DNA of 64,000 nucleotides from assembly GCA_036525185.1 (NCBI GenBank), contig DATDAW010000006.1:31790-95789 (forward strand), given 5' to 3'. The stretch comes from DATDAW01 sp036525185. Its GTDB lineage: Bacteria > Verrucomicrobiota > Verrucomicrobiia > Chthoniobacterales > DASVRZ01. The notes below the pieces were generated by a model. The model was not told the DNA's origin. It worked only from the letters and a program-made list of their open reading frames with translations, and searched no databases. Below are positions 45,749 to 54,326 of the stretch, piece by piece; positions within the stretch are counted from its first letter, which is position 1, and each line of letters starts with the position of its first letter. The position numbers were made by a program, and so were the translations under genes.

Positions 45749-46657
45749 ATGTCCATTCTCGTCACACCCGAAACCAAAATTCTCGTCCAGGGCATTACCG
45801 GCAGCTTTGGCGCGCGCCACGCGCAGCTCAGCCTGGATTACGGCACGCATGTTGTCGCCGGCGTCACGCCAGGAAAAGGCGGCCAGCTTTTTTCTGATTT
45901 TGTGCCAATTTTCGATACCGTTGAGCAGGCTGTCAAAGCGACGGGCGCAACGGTTTCCGCTATTTTCGTTCCGCCTCCATTCGCCGCTGACGCCATCCTC
46001 GAGGGTGCGGAAGCCGGGCTCGACCTTGTCGTTTGTATTACGGAAGGCATTCCGGTGAACGACATGGTGAAAGTAAAACATGCGCTTCGAGGCTCCAGAA
46101 CCCGGCTCATTGGGCCGAATTGCCCAGGCGTGGTCACTCCTGGCGTCGGGGAAAATTCACACGGCGGCTGTCGGATCGGCATTGCCCCAGGTTATATCCA
46201 CAAAAAGGGCAACGTGGGAGTGGTGTCCCGCTCGGGTACGCTGACGTATGAAGCGGTCTGGCAGCTTACGACGCGCGGTTATGGTCAGACTACGTGCGTG
46301 GGGATTGGCGGTGATCCCGTCAACGGCACGTCGCATCTGGATGTTCTGAGAATGTTCAATGATGACCCCGAGACAGAAGCTATCATCATGATCGGCGAAA
46401 TCGGCGGCACTGCTGAAGCCGAAGCGGCACGTTGGGCGAAGGAAAATTGCAGAAAACCGATTGCTGCTTTCATTGCGGGTGCCACCGCGCCTCCGGGCCG
46501 CCGGATGGGCCATGCTGGAGCAATCGTTGGTGGCGCCGATGACACAGCCGCCGCCAAGATCGCCATCCTGAAAGATGCGGGGATTGCCGTCGCCCCGACG
46601 CCAGCCGACATGGCCGAAACCCTTCTCAAACACTGGGGCAAAGGCAAGAAGAAGTGA
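45749..46657 (+). CDS. sucD: Succinyl-CoA synthetase alpha subunit SucD
   Basis: 302 aa. CoA-binding Rossmann domain (VQGITGSFGARHAQLSLDYG, GVTPGKGGQ) followed by the ligase domain. The active-site phosphohistidine lies in GRRMGHAGAIVGG, and RLIGPNCPGVVTPG and GTAEAEAARWA are conserved. It begins 24 nt after sucC. Confidence 0.98.
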   Translation: MSILVTPETKILVQGITGSFGARHAQLSLDYGTHVVAGVTPGKGGQLFSDFVPIFDTVEQAVKATGATVSAIFVPPPFAADAILEGAEAGLDLVVCITEGIPVNDMVKVKHALRGSRTRLIGPNCPGVVTPGVGENSHGGCRIGIAPGYIHKKGNVGVVSRSGTLTYEAVWQLTTRGYGQTTCVGIGGDPVNGTSHLDVLRMFNDDPETEAIIMIGEIGGTAEAEAARWAKENCRKPIAAFIAGATAPPGRRMGHAGAIVGGADDTAAAKIAILKDAGIAVAPTPADMAETLLKHWGKGKKK

Positions 46658-46750
46658 ATGGTGATTTGTGAATGGTGAATGGTAGGGTGCCATTCACTGT
46701 TCGACGGACCGAAAAAACCATTCAGCAATTGCAATTCACGATTCACACTG
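46654..46750. repeat. GTGAAT/ATTCAC repeat cluster between sucD and gltA
   Basis: Contains GTGAATGG-TAGGGTG-CCATTCAC (46675-46697), a hairpin with perfect 8-nt arms. Further GTGAATGGT, CCATTCAG and ATTCACGATTCAC units surround it. The same ATTCACGATTCAC motif ends the cluster after uvrC at 37644-37727. There is no T-tail, so a processing or stabilising hairpin is as likely as a terminator. Confidence 0.55.
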
Positions 46751-46798
46751 ACACCGGAGCGGATACACTCCCGACCAACCACAAACCAGCTTACCAAA

Positions 46799-47923
46799 AT
46801 GCCTGTAATCTCCAGAGGACTTGAAGGAATTATCGCCGCAGAAACTCAAATCGGAGACGTCCGCGGCGACGTCGGCCAGTTGATCTATCGCGGATACGAC
46901 ATCAACGAATTGGCTGGAAAGGTCAGCTATGAAGAAGTCGTCTATCTCCTCTGGCATGGACGCCTGCCAAATCAGTATGAACTCGAGAAGTTGACTACGG
47001 CATTGCACGCGGAACGCGAGTTGCCTAAAGGCGTCATCGATTTCATTCTCGGCGCCCCAAAATCCGCCGCTCCTATCGACATTATCCGCACCGCGGTGAG
47101 CATGCTGGGCGCTTACCCGACGAGTCGCGATACGCTGACGATGAGCGAGAACGAAGCCATCGCGATCAAACTGGTGGCACAGATCGGCGTTGTGGCCGCC
47201 TATTTCCACCGGGCGCGCACCGGGCGGGATTTGCCAGTTATTCGCAAGGATCTCAGCGAGGCGGGTCATTTCCTCTGGCTACTCACGGGTGAGGAGCCCA
47301 CGGCCGAGGCGACCGAGACACTCGACGTGGCTTACGTCCTGCACGCCGAACACGGCTTCAATGCCTCGACGTTCACAGCCCGCGTCGTCGCTTCGACACT
47401 TTCCGACATGTATTCATCGATCAGCGCGGCGATCGGTGCGCTCAAAGGCCCTTTGCATGGCGGCGCGAACGAAGGGGTCATCCATATGCTGAAGGAAATC
47501 GGCGAGCTGGACAAAGTCGATGCCTACATTGATGACGCGCTGGCGCAGAAAAGGAAGATTATGGGGATCGGTCACCGTGTTTACAAAGTGCTCGACCCGC
47601 GTGCGCCGCATCTCAAGGCGATGGCAATCAAGCTTTCGAATCAACTCGGAGAACCGAAATGGATTCAAATGTCGGACCGCATCGCGACGCTCATGAAGGA
47701 GCGAAAAGGATTGAACGCAAACGTCGATTTCTATTCCGCGACCGTCTATTATTCGCTCGGGATACCGATCGATCTGTTTACGCCGATTTTCGCAATTGCC
47801 CGGACATCGGGCTGGACCGCCCATGTGCTCGAGCAGCAGGCCGATAACCGTCTCTTCCGTCCGCTGAGTGCCTACAACGGGCCTGAAGTGGGCCGCAAAG
47901 TGCTTCCTATTGCCGAGCGTTAG
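46799..47923 (+). CDS. gltA: Citrate synthase
   Basis: 374 aa, the shorter citrate synthase type also used by 2-methylcitrate synthases. Catalytic residues lie in GALKGPLHGGANE and GIGHRVYKVLDPRAPH, with the Asp/Arg region VDFYSATVYYSLGIPIDLF and RTSGWTAHVLEQ. Condenses acetyl-CoA with oxaloacetate at TCA-cycle entry. Location after sucCD supports citrate rather than methylcitrate, as no prpB/prpD is present. Start at the ATG at 46799; the longer frame runs through the repeat cluster. Confidence 0.93.
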   Translation: MPVISRGLEGIIAAETQIGDVRGDVGQLIYRGYDINELAGKVSYEEVVYLLWHGRLPNQYELEKLTTALHAERELPKGVIDFILGAPKSAAPIDIIRTAVSMLGAYPTSRDTLTMSENEAIAIKLVAQIGVVAAYFHRARTGRDLPVIRKDLSEAGHFLWLLTGEEPTAEATETLDVAYVLHAEHGFNASTFTARVVASTLSDMYSSISAAIGALKGPLHGGANEGVIHMLKEIGELDKVDAYIDDALAQKRKIMGIGHRVYKVLDPRAPHLKAMAIKLSNQLGEPKWIQMSDRIATLMKERKGLNANVDFYSATVYYSLGIPIDLFTPIFAIARTSGWTAHVLEQQADNRLFRPLSAYNGPEVGRKVLPIAER

Positions 47924-47991
47924 CCGAAGGAATTCGCGTGTTCGCACGCGTCTGCGAACAGACGAGGCGGAACGCCAAAATTTAGCTTTCG

Positions 47992-48663
47992 ATGTCCCGG
48001 GGCGGACAGTATCTAGTCACGTCCAATATGTCGAATCAGGCACGTTGGCTATTGCTGTCTCTCTCGGGTGGTTGGTGTCTCGTGCTGATTGCCGCGCGCA
48101 TTCCGGTGGCAGGACGAAGCGATTATCTGTTTTTGGTTTGGAATCTCTTCCTCGCCGTCTTGCCGTTGGTGTTCAGCGAAATTCTGCGGACAGCCCGTTC
48201 CCGTGGCGTCCGTTGGTCGCTTGCGCCGGTGTGGTTCCTGTTTTTCCCGAATGCGCCCTACATCCTGACGGATTTGCTGCATCTCAAACAAAGAACGGGA
48301 GTGCCGCTCTGGTATGATCTGTTGTTGCTGATGTCGTGTGCTGCGGTTGCGTTGATCTTTGGCTTTGTTTCTCTGCAGCAAATGCAAGACATGGTAGCCA
48401 AAGCGTGGGGGGCCGTGACCAGTTGGATCTTCGTGGTGATCACTCTTTTTGCCGCCGGTTTTGGCATCTACCTGGGGCGGTTTCTACGCTGGAACAGCTG
48501 GGATATCGTCACCAACCCCACAGGGCTTGCGTGGGATGTCGTCCGCCACCTGGGTGATCCATACACGTACCCAGCGACTTATGGGGTCACCCTTGGCTTC
48601 GGGGTGCTGCTGAGCCTGTGTTACGCAATGTTTTCCGGACTGCAGCGTCAGCCAGCTCAGTAG
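47992..48663 (+). CDS. DUF1361 membrane protein
   Basis: 223 aa (or 211 from the ATG at 48028, which gives a neater N-terminus MSNQARWLLLSL). About six transmembrane helices. The DUF1361 signature PVWFLFFPNAPYILTDLLHL lies in the middle and FLRWNSWDIVTNP near the end. Function unknown. Its 3' end overlaps the convergent exported-protein gene by 7 bp. Confidence 0.85.
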   Translation: MSRGGQYLVTSNMSNQARWLLLSLSGGWCLVLIAARIPVAGRSDYLFLVWNLFLAVLPLVFSEILRTARSRGVRWSLAPVWFLFFPNAPYILTDLLHLKQRTGVPLWYDLLLLMSCAAVALIFGFVSLQQMQDMVAKAWGAVTSWIFVVITLFAAGFGIYLGRFLRWNSWDIVTNPTGLAWDVVRHLGDPYTYPATYGVTLGFGVLLSLCYAMFSGLQRQPAQ

Positions 48664-49220
48664 GTAGCATTTGCCGGGTTGTAATCGCGGTCATAAAACG
48701 CGTTCGGGCGCAGTGTGTCCAGTTTATCGACATTCTTTAGAAGCCGCTCGATGGAAGCCTTCTGAACCAGGATGGTGCCCTTTGCGTCCCTCACAAGGAT
48801 CACCCAGCCACCATATTTGATTCCGTATTGCGCCGCGTTCCGGTCGTCGTACACGTAGCTCACCGTCGTGGTGAAAAACTCTTCGACCTTGCGCGGTGGC
48901 AACGAGAGTTTCTTTTCATCAATGGAAAAAACTTTGATGCGGTTCCGTTGAAGCACGCTTTCGCCAAAAATCCACACCTTCACCTGTATGTCATTCATTG
49001 CCGAACTGACATCCGTGTTGGTGACTTTGAGTTTGAATCGGAGTTGCTCTTGTTTGTCGTCAAAATTCTCGACCTTCGACAATCGCGTCTTGCGATCGCG
49101 GATCATTTCAACGCTCAGTTTGCTGAACCCGAGTGCACGCGCGTCGAGTGAGGTAAAGATAATCGCGGCCAGGCAGACGCACGCGACGAAACGTCGGACG
49201 AAATAGGGGAGAAGCATCAC
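48657..49220 (-). CDS. Exported hypothetical protein, 187 aa
   Basis: N-terminal signal sequence (RRFVACVCLAAIIFTSLDARALG) followed by a beta-rich domain (KLSVEMIRDRKTRLSKVENF; VKVWIFGESVLQRNRIKVFS; YGIKYGGWVILVRDAKGTIL). It looks like a small immunoglobulin-like or C2-like periplasmic fold that I do not recognise as a named family. It is divergent from upp with 145 bp between. Confidence 0.65.
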   Translation of the reverse strand: MMLLPYFVRRFVACVCLAAIIFTSLDARALGFSKLSVEMIRDRKTRLSKVENFDDKQEQLRFKLKVTNTDVSSAMNDIQVKVWIFGESVLQRNRIKVFSIDEKKLSLPPRKVEEFFTTTVSYVYDDRNAAQYGIKYGGWVILVRDAKGTILVQKASIERLLKNVDKLDTLRPNAFYDRDYNPANATY

Positions 49221-49365
49221 TTTGTAAGAACCCGCGCCGTGTTAGCCCCGGAAGGGTGGGCTGTCGAGTAAATTCCACGGCGGCATCGAAAATCGGCGTA
49301 GGCGATTGGAAACGCGCTGCTTTTCGCCTTCCCCTTTCCCTGCTTCGCCGCTAAAACGAACGGCC

Positions 49366-50001
49366 ATGACGGAAGCCGCGCGCGTCACCATCATTGATCA
49401 TCCGATTTTGCGAGCTCGTCTGACGACGCTGCGCGATAAGACGACGTCCGCAGAGATTTTCGCGGAGCAACTGCGTGAAATCTCAGCCTTGATGCTTTTC
49501 GAGATGACGCGGACGATATCCACGGATCCTGTCGCAGTGGAGACTCCGCTCGCGATTGCTTCCGGAGCACGATTGGCGCGGCCGCTGGTGCTTGTGCCGA
49601 TCCTGCGGGCCGGACTTGCCATGGTCGACGGAATGGTGCGAATTTTACCTGGCGTTTCCATCGGACACATCGGCATGTATCGAAACGAGGAGACGCTTGA
49701 GCCGCAGCAATACTACTTCAAGTTCCCCTCGTGTCTGGATAAGGCTGACGTGCTGTTGGTCGATCCGATGCTTGCGACAGGCAACAGTGCGATCACGGCC
49801 GTTTCACTCCTGAAAAAACAGGGTGCGTCCTCGATTCGTTATGCCTGCGTAATCAGTTGTCCGGAAGGAATTCGGGCCTTTACCGCTGCGCATCCGGACG
49901 TCCCGGTTTTCACGGCGGCAGTCGATGAACGGCTGAATGAACGCGGTTACATCGTTCCAGGCCTGGGCGATGCTGGGGACCGCTATTTTGGAACAGTCTG
50001 A
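49366..50001 (+). CDS. upp: Uracil phosphoribosyltransferase Upp
   Basis: 211 aa (E. coli 208). Converts uracil plus PRPP to UMP in pyrimidine salvage. N-terminal HPILRARLTTLRDKTTSAE, RPLVLVPILRAGLAMVDGM, the PRPP-binding loop LLVDPMLATGNSAITAV, and the uracil-binding C-terminus ERGYIVPGLGDAGDRYFGT are all intact. Start at the ATG at 49366; earlier in-frame codons are not family-like. Confidence 0.97.
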   Translation: MTEAARVTIIDHPILRARLTTLRDKTTSAEIFAEQLREISALMLFEMTRTISTDPVAVETPLAIASGARLARPLVLVPILRAGLAMVDGMVRILPGVSIGHIGMYRNEETLEPQQYYFKFPSCLDKADVLLVDPMLATGNSAITAVSLLKKQGASSIRYACVISCPEGIRAFTAAHPDVPVFTAAVDERLNERGYIVPGLGDAGDRYFGTV

Positions 50002-50014
50002 CGGTTGGGACTTT

Positions 50015-50356
50015 TCAGTACCGCGGCACTTCCGGATCCACCCTTACAGACCATTCCTCGATTCCGCCCGCCATATTTTGGGCATTTCCGTAACCGGCAG
50101 CCCGCAAAAAACTGGTCGCCCGCGCAGAGCGCATTCCATGATGGCAATGGACAATGATGCGTTTGTTCTTGTCGGGCGCGAATTGTCCCATTTGCACCGC
50201 TGCCGGCAACGTATTGAGTGGGATGTGAACCGATCCTTCGATTTTGGCTGTAGCCACTTCATCGGCTTCACGGACGTCGAGCAGGAGAACATCATCGTGC
50301 TGCTCCCGCAAACCGTGGACTTCCTCCACGCTTAACTCAAAAGGCAGGTCGGGCAT
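50015..50356 (-). CDS. Single-domain rhodanese-like protein
   Basis: 113 aa. VLLLDVREADEVATAKIEGS, HIPLNTLP and the active-site loop HCHHGMRSARAT. The residue after HCH is His, so the catalytic Cys is the one in HCHHGMRS. Likely a thiosulfate or persulfide sulfurtransferase, or a GlpE-like detoxifier. The L,D-transpeptidase gene ends 8 nt from its start, on the same strand, so the two may be co-transcribed. Confidence 0.87.
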   Translation of the reverse strand: MPDLPFELSVEEVHGLREQHDDVLLLDVREADEVATAKIEGSVHIPLNTLPAAVQMGQFAPDKNKRIIVHCHHGMRSARATSFLRAAGYGNAQNMAGGIEEWSVRVDPEVPRY

Positions 50357-50363
50357 CTGTCGT

Positions 50364-50969
50364 TTACCTGTAGATACTCACCGGGGTCCCCACGGTAATG
50401 TTGGCAAAGAAGATCTCCGCCATTTTCTCCGGCATCCGGATGCATCCATGCGACGCGGGATATCCTGGCAAAAAACCCGCATGCATTCCCACGCCGCCAA
50501 CGATTCGCATGAAATACGGCATGGGTGCTCCTTTAAAGATCGCTCCCGGCGGTTTGGGATCGCGACTGGAAGCGTCCCGCACGAGCACATTCCCTACGGC
50601 GTCCACGAAGCTGCCGTATAAGTTCGATACGTGATCCTTGTTTTTCTGGATAAACTTGTAGCTGCCAGCCGGCGTGTCGTACCCCTCGCGGCCTGAAGAA
50701 ACCTGCGAGACGCCCACCAGCTGATCGCCTTTATAAAAATAAGCCTTCTGCTGTTCGAGATGGATCTGGACGGACGGTGGGCCGCTGACACCATCGCCGT
50801 CCCAATACGAAACTCCGTCGTAACCCTGCCTGGAAATAGCGGATTGAGAAGTCGCAGGTCCCATCAAATATTGAGTTTCGCGCGAAGCCAGCCGCGTGTC
50901 GTAACTGGCACAACCCGAGAACCCGGCTAGTGTAAGAATTGCAAAAATTAAAAAAAGTATCTGCCGCAT
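50364..50969 (-). CDS. L,D-transpeptidase lipoprotein (YkuD family)
   Basis: 201 aa lipoprotein: signal with lipobox LAGFSGC (Cys near 20), a spacer, then the YkuD domain. The catalytic pattern HAGFLPGYPASHGCIRMP contains His, Ser-His-Gly-Cys-Ile-Arg, with nucleophilic Cys. It would crosslink peptidoglycan stems or attach lipoproteins in the periplasm. Upstream of the rhodanese gene on the same strand. Confidence 0.93.
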   Translation of the reverse strand: MRQILFLIFAILTLAGFSGCASYDTRLASRETQYLMGPATSQSAISRQGYDGVSYWDGDGVSGPPSVQIHLEQQKAYFYKGDQLVGVSQVSSGREGYDTPAGSYKFIQKNKDHVSNLYGSFVDAVGNVLVRDASSRDPKPPGAIFKGAPMPYFMRIVGGVGMHAGFLPGYPASHGCIRMPEKMAEIFFANITVGTPVSIYR

Positions 50970-50995
50970 AAACCCGATTTTGGGGACGGTATAGT

Positions 50996-51082
50996 CGGGT
51001 TACCCCGCTTCGTCAAGGTGGCGCCCGCCACTGCGAAGGTCCCTCCGATGCCGTGAACGCCCCAAATCTCGACCTGCTCCCC
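50996..51082 (-). pseudogene. Possible ammonium-transporter (Amt) remnant
   Basis: The minus strand encodes EIWGVHGIGGTF then AVAGATLTKRGNP. This resembles the conserved Amt segment in which GVHGxGGT is followed a few residues later by a small-residue stretch and TKxxNP. The flanking frame is not transporter-like, so only a fragment with deletions would remain. Similarity is short, about 25 residues, and could be chance. Confidence 0.3.
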
Positions 51083-51194
51083 CAAATGGCCCGTTTTGGG
51101 AAAAAATTTGCCAAAAGCAAAAAAAAGTTCTTGCAGCACAGCAGTCAATGAATATTCTGCGAACTGTTCCCACCAATTTTCCCTCCAAGACTGA

Positions 51195-51240
51195 GAAAAC
51201 CCGTTAGGCTGTCAAAGGCTAAACGGGTTTTCTTAATTTT
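51195..51240 (+). terminator. Orphan Rho-independent terminator
   Basis: GAAAACCCGTT (51195-51205) pairs with AACGGGTTTTC (51222-51232) and is followed by TTAATTTT on the plus strand. It is a strong stem with a T-rich tail, yet no intact plus-strand gene precedes it within 1.1 kb. It could end a small RNA or a lost gene. Confidence 0.7.
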
Positions 51241-51340
51241 GGGGGACTTCTTTTGTGGAAAGAGCTCGCCAGGTGGATCGACTCTCGAGAGGGGCTATTG
51301 TGCCCCGGAACATCCACGACTCTGTGTCTTGCGGGTCCGG

Positions 51341-51532
51341 ATTGAAAACGAGTGGTGGGGGCAGCAGGTCTGCCTTGACTTCTTCTTTTTTCGTTCTGCC
51401 GTGGTGGCAGGCTACCTCCAATCTGCAGGATTCGAGATTGAGGAGATTTTCGAGCGGGACCCATATCCCGATGTGGAGCATCCGAGCCGACGGAGTTACG
51501 TTTTCGCCAGACGACCCGGGACGAGCGCATGA
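51341..51532 (+). pseudogene. C-terminal remnant of a SAM-dependent methyltransferase
   Basis: The open frame from about 51341 reads ENEWWGQQVCLDFFFFR, VAGYLQSAGFEIEEIFERDP and YPDVEHPSRRSYVFARRP. These match the C-terminal 60 residues of a common class I methyltransferase group (EWWG, LDFxFF, VAGYLxxAGFEIE, ERDPYxxVExxSRRAY). The SAM-binding N-terminal two thirds is absent and upstream sequence is unrelated, so this is a 5'-truncated gene. Confidence 0.65.
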
Positions 51533-51716
51533 AAATGACGCCTAACCCAGATGCCGTTAAGATATTCGCCGTCCGCGTCAGTGGTCATTTTGCTTCTAAC
51601 TGTTAATCTTGCTTTGGGGTCGAAATTCGCCCGAACTGAGAAAATCTGTGTTCCAAGGCATCGCCAAGTGTATCCCGCTCGACGAATGATCGTAACGGCG
51701 TTCCGCCTAACCTTTG

Positions 51717-52106
51717 TTAGGTTTCCTCTTGTACTTTTTGGTAGAGGGCGCAAACGGCTCCCGCGGGATCGCGAATAACCACGAAACGCCCGCCGCCGCC
51801 TTCGCGAATGGGGGTGATCGCCGAGCCGCCGAGTTCCGCGCAGTCGTGCAAGCTTTGATCCAGGTCCGCAACGGTGATGTAAATCAACCATTGAGGAGGA
51901 AGCACCGCGTTCGCGCCGCGCGCATGGCATATCCCTGCGACTGGAGCTTCGGCGCCAGGAGGTATCATGCAATGATCGTCGTAGCCTTCCATGTCCACCG
52001 CCTGTGACGTCCAGCCAGCGACGCGACTGTAGAACGTCTTCAACGATTCGGCATCTTCTACGCTAATGTCGATCCAGCCAATTTGTCCTGGAGTTAGATC
52101 TGCCAT
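51717..52106 (-). CDS. Glyoxalase/VOC family protein (small)
   Basis: 129 aa VOC-fold protein starting MADLTPGQIGWIDISVEDAE, with PPQWLIYITVADLDQSLHDC and the C-terminal FVVIRDPAGAVCALYQK. One pair of beta-alpha-beta modules, typical of dimeric glyoxalase or antibiotic-resistance-like members; the metal ligands are not obvious. The ATG at 52106 gives the family N-terminus. Longer frames to 52172 do not. Confidence 0.83.
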   Translation of the reverse strand: MADLTPGQIGWIDISVEDAESLKTFYSRVAGWTSQAVDMEGYDDHCMIPPGAEAPVAGICHARGANAVLPPQWLIYITVADLDQSLHDCAELGGSAITPIREGGGGRFVVIRDPAGAVCALYQKVQEET

Positions 52107-52320
52107 AAAAATACGCGTGATGATAAATAGACGAACCGCATAGGTTGTGACGGAGAAGAACGAGCGGGACAAGCGAAATTCCTGGCTTTACGCGAAACGC
52201 GAAAAAATTTCTCCCTTCCGGCGACTTTTCCACATTCCCGGCGCAAGGCTTTTCGCGCTTCGGGATATTGAGCTCGGAAATCCTCAGACAAATCTTCCCC
52301 GAATGTACTTATGGAAAAAG

Positions 52321-52376
52321 TGTCACACGGAGGCACTGAGATCATGGAGAGACGCGTTATGTTTTTCGGTGTGACA
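52321..52376. repeat. Inverted repeat TGTCACAC/GTGTGACA
   Basis: TGTCACAC (52321-52328) and GTGTGACA (52369-52376) are perfect 8-nt inverted arms 40 bp apart, each flanked by A- or T-runs, in the 285-bp gap between the VOC and DJ-1/PfpI genes. It could be a pair of operator half-sites or an RNA hairpin. I see nothing else in this gap. Confidence 0.4.
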
Positions 52377-52391
52377 TTTAATCACGGTTCC

Positions 52392-53177
52392 TTAAGGCTG
52401 CTTCGCTTCGAGCAGCTTCAGGATCGCTTCGCCGACACCCGTGGCTGAAGCCGGATTTTGGCCGGTCACCAGCCGTTCGCTCACTACCACTTGAGCGGTG
52501 AAATCAGGCGCAGGAATATGTTGGGCACCGCGTTCGGTGAGCTTGTCGGCGAGTAGAAAAGGCACGACCTTGTCGAGCTTGACGGCTTTTTCCTCGGAGT
52601 TCGTAAATGCGGAAACCTCCTTGCCTTTAACGAGATAATCGCCGTTCGCGAGCTTTATATTCACCAGCCCCGCGGGTCCGTGGCAAACGGCTGCGACGAT
52701 ACCGCCGCGGTCGTAAATCTCACCCGCCATGCGCGCCAGTGGCTCATTGTCTGCAAAATCCCACATGGCTCCGTGGCCACCTGCGAAGAAAATCGCTGCG
52801 TAATCTGCAGCCTGGACCTGGTCGGGACGCTTGGTGTTCTCGACGCCGCTGCGTTCGGTTGGGTTTTCCCAAAACGCTTTGTTGATCGGATCCTTGAGAT
52901 CGAAGCCGTCCACGGGCGCCTTTCCGCCTTTGGGACTCACAAAATCAATGCTGTATCCCGCTTTCGACAGCACGGCATACGGATGAGTGACTTCGTCGAG
53001 ATAGAAACCGGTCGGCTCGCCGGTGCTGCCCTTTTTGTCGTGGCTGGTTACTACGAAGAGCACTTTTTTGGAGTTCATATTTGGATGGGTGTTGGAATCG
53101 GCAGCGCCGGATGGCGCCACGGCCAGAGCGATAGCGGCGATCGAAGCCAGCGCACCGATAAAATATTTGGATTTCAT
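52392..53177 (-). CDS. Exported DJ-1/PfpI family protein (glutamine-amidotransferase-like)
   Basis: 261 aa. Signal peptide MKSKYFIGALASIAAIALAV, then a DJ-1/PfpI (Hsp31-like) domain: VLFVVTSHDKKGSTGEPTGF, AIFFAGGHGAMWDF and the nucleophile elbow AAVCHGPAGLVN with the reactive Cys. Cytoplasmic relatives are glyoxalase III or protein deglycases, so a periplasmic stress or electrophile-detoxifying role is plausible. It is divergent from a LysR gene 85 bp away that may regulate it. Confidence 0.9.
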   Translation of the reverse strand: MKSKYFIGALASIAAIALAVAPSGAADSNTHPNMNSKKVLFVVTSHDKKGSTGEPTGFYLDEVTHPYAVLSKAGYSIDFVSPKGGKAPVDGFDLKDPINKAFWENPTERSGVENTKRPDQVQAADYAAIFFAGGHGAMWDFADNEPLARMAGEIYDRGGIVAAVCHGPAGLVNIKLANGDYLVKGKEVSAFTNSEEKAVKLDKVVPFLLADKLTERGAQHIPAPDFTAQVVVSERLVTGQNPASATGVGEAILKLLEAKQP

Positions 53178-53262
53178 ACGGGAGAAACATTCACGGAGAC
53201 GAAGATCGCGGAAATAGATTGATTCGCTTGCTGCAATGCCGAAATTCGATCGCTGCCAGACT

Positions 53263-54144
53263 ATGGAACTTCGTCATTTGAGATCTTTTGTTATTGTCGC
53301 CGAAGAATTGAATTTCTCCAGAGCCGCGCTCCGACTTCACGTCGCCCAATCCGCGCTTAGCCGGACGATCCGCGACCTCGAAAACGAACTCGGTTTTCGT
53401 GTCCTCGAACGTGACTCCCACGGTGTTCGCCTCACCGATCCCGGCGCCATGTTCCTGGAACGGACCCGTCAAATTCTCTCGGATACTCGCGATGCGATTA
53501 CGATGGCCCAACGCCGAGCTCGCGGCGAGACCGGCGCCCTGCGTCTCGGCTTTATCGGCACGCTAAGCCATTCAATTTTGCCGCGAGTGCTGCAGGAGTC
53601 CCATGCGCGATGTCCGGGAATCGACCTTCACTTGCACGAAATGCACCCGACTGCCCAGCGCGCGGCGATCTTGGACGGACGTCTCGATGCCGGTCTCATC
53701 GGCTTGATCGCCTCCGAGGAGGATCCCGATCTTGAATTTGCCACGGCCGCCCAGGAACCCCTGTTTGCCGCGATGCCGGTGGCTCATCCGCTGGCAAATT
53801 GTGCCTCGGTCTCGCTGCCGGAACTACACGGAGAAAACTTTTATTTCACCGCCCGGGAAGACGCGCCGTTGTTCAACCCGTGGGTTTTTAGTCTTTGCCG
53901 CGAAGCCGGTTTTGAACCGCGCGTTGTGAAGGAGACGGATCGCTCGGCGACGGTGCTCAACTACATCGCCGCCGGTTTCGGAATATCGATTTTTCCTGCC
54001 CAGCTTGCGGCCCTGGCTACTCCGGGCGTGCGCTGGATTCCATTCGATCCGCCGCTGCCGCTCTACACCTACTCCCTGGCTTGGAAACGCGGTCATCAAA
54101 CTCCCGCCGTGGCCAGATTTCTGGATCTCATTCGGAAAGGATAG
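53263..54144 (+). CDS. LysR-family transcriptional regulator (1)
   Basis: 293 aa. N-terminal HTH MELRHLRSFVIVAEELNFSR through RAALRLHVAQSALSRTIRDL, then a two-lobed effector domain (GALRLGFIGTLSHSILPRVL; PELHGENFYFTAREDAPLF). Start at ATG 53263, which begins exactly at the canonical MELRHL. Divergent from the DJ-1/PfpI gene, the usual layout for a regulator and its target. Confidence 0.93.
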   Translation: MELRHLRSFVIVAEELNFSRAALRLHVAQSALSRTIRDLENELGFRVLERDSHGVRLTDPGAMFLERTRQILSDTRDAITMAQRRARGETGALRLGFIGTLSHSILPRVLQESHARCPGIDLHLHEMHPTAQRAAILDGRLDAGLIGLIASEEDPDLEFATAAQEPLFAAMPVAHPLANCASVSLPELHGENFYFTAREDAPLFNPWVFSLCREAGFEPRVVKETDRSATVLNYIAAGFGISIFPAQLAALATPGVRWIPFDPPLPLYTYSLAWKRGHQTPAVARFLDLIRKG

Positions 54145-54326
54145 GGGAGACGCCGACCCAATTATTTCGTGTGTTTTTCGTGCATGGCGACGAAGACGAT
54201 TGCATGGGCCTAATTCTGGACACAAACTTCGATAGTCCACCGCAGGATCGGATAGGGCCGGCATAGGCGCTCCCAGTCACTACGCGGTGCGGACATCTTT
54301 CGAGTAAATGCAGGAACCAGTTGCCT

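Noticed and set aside
51219..51530. 103-aa minus-strand ORF
   Set aside because: Antisense to the methyltransferase remnant, which shows real family motifs on the plus strand.
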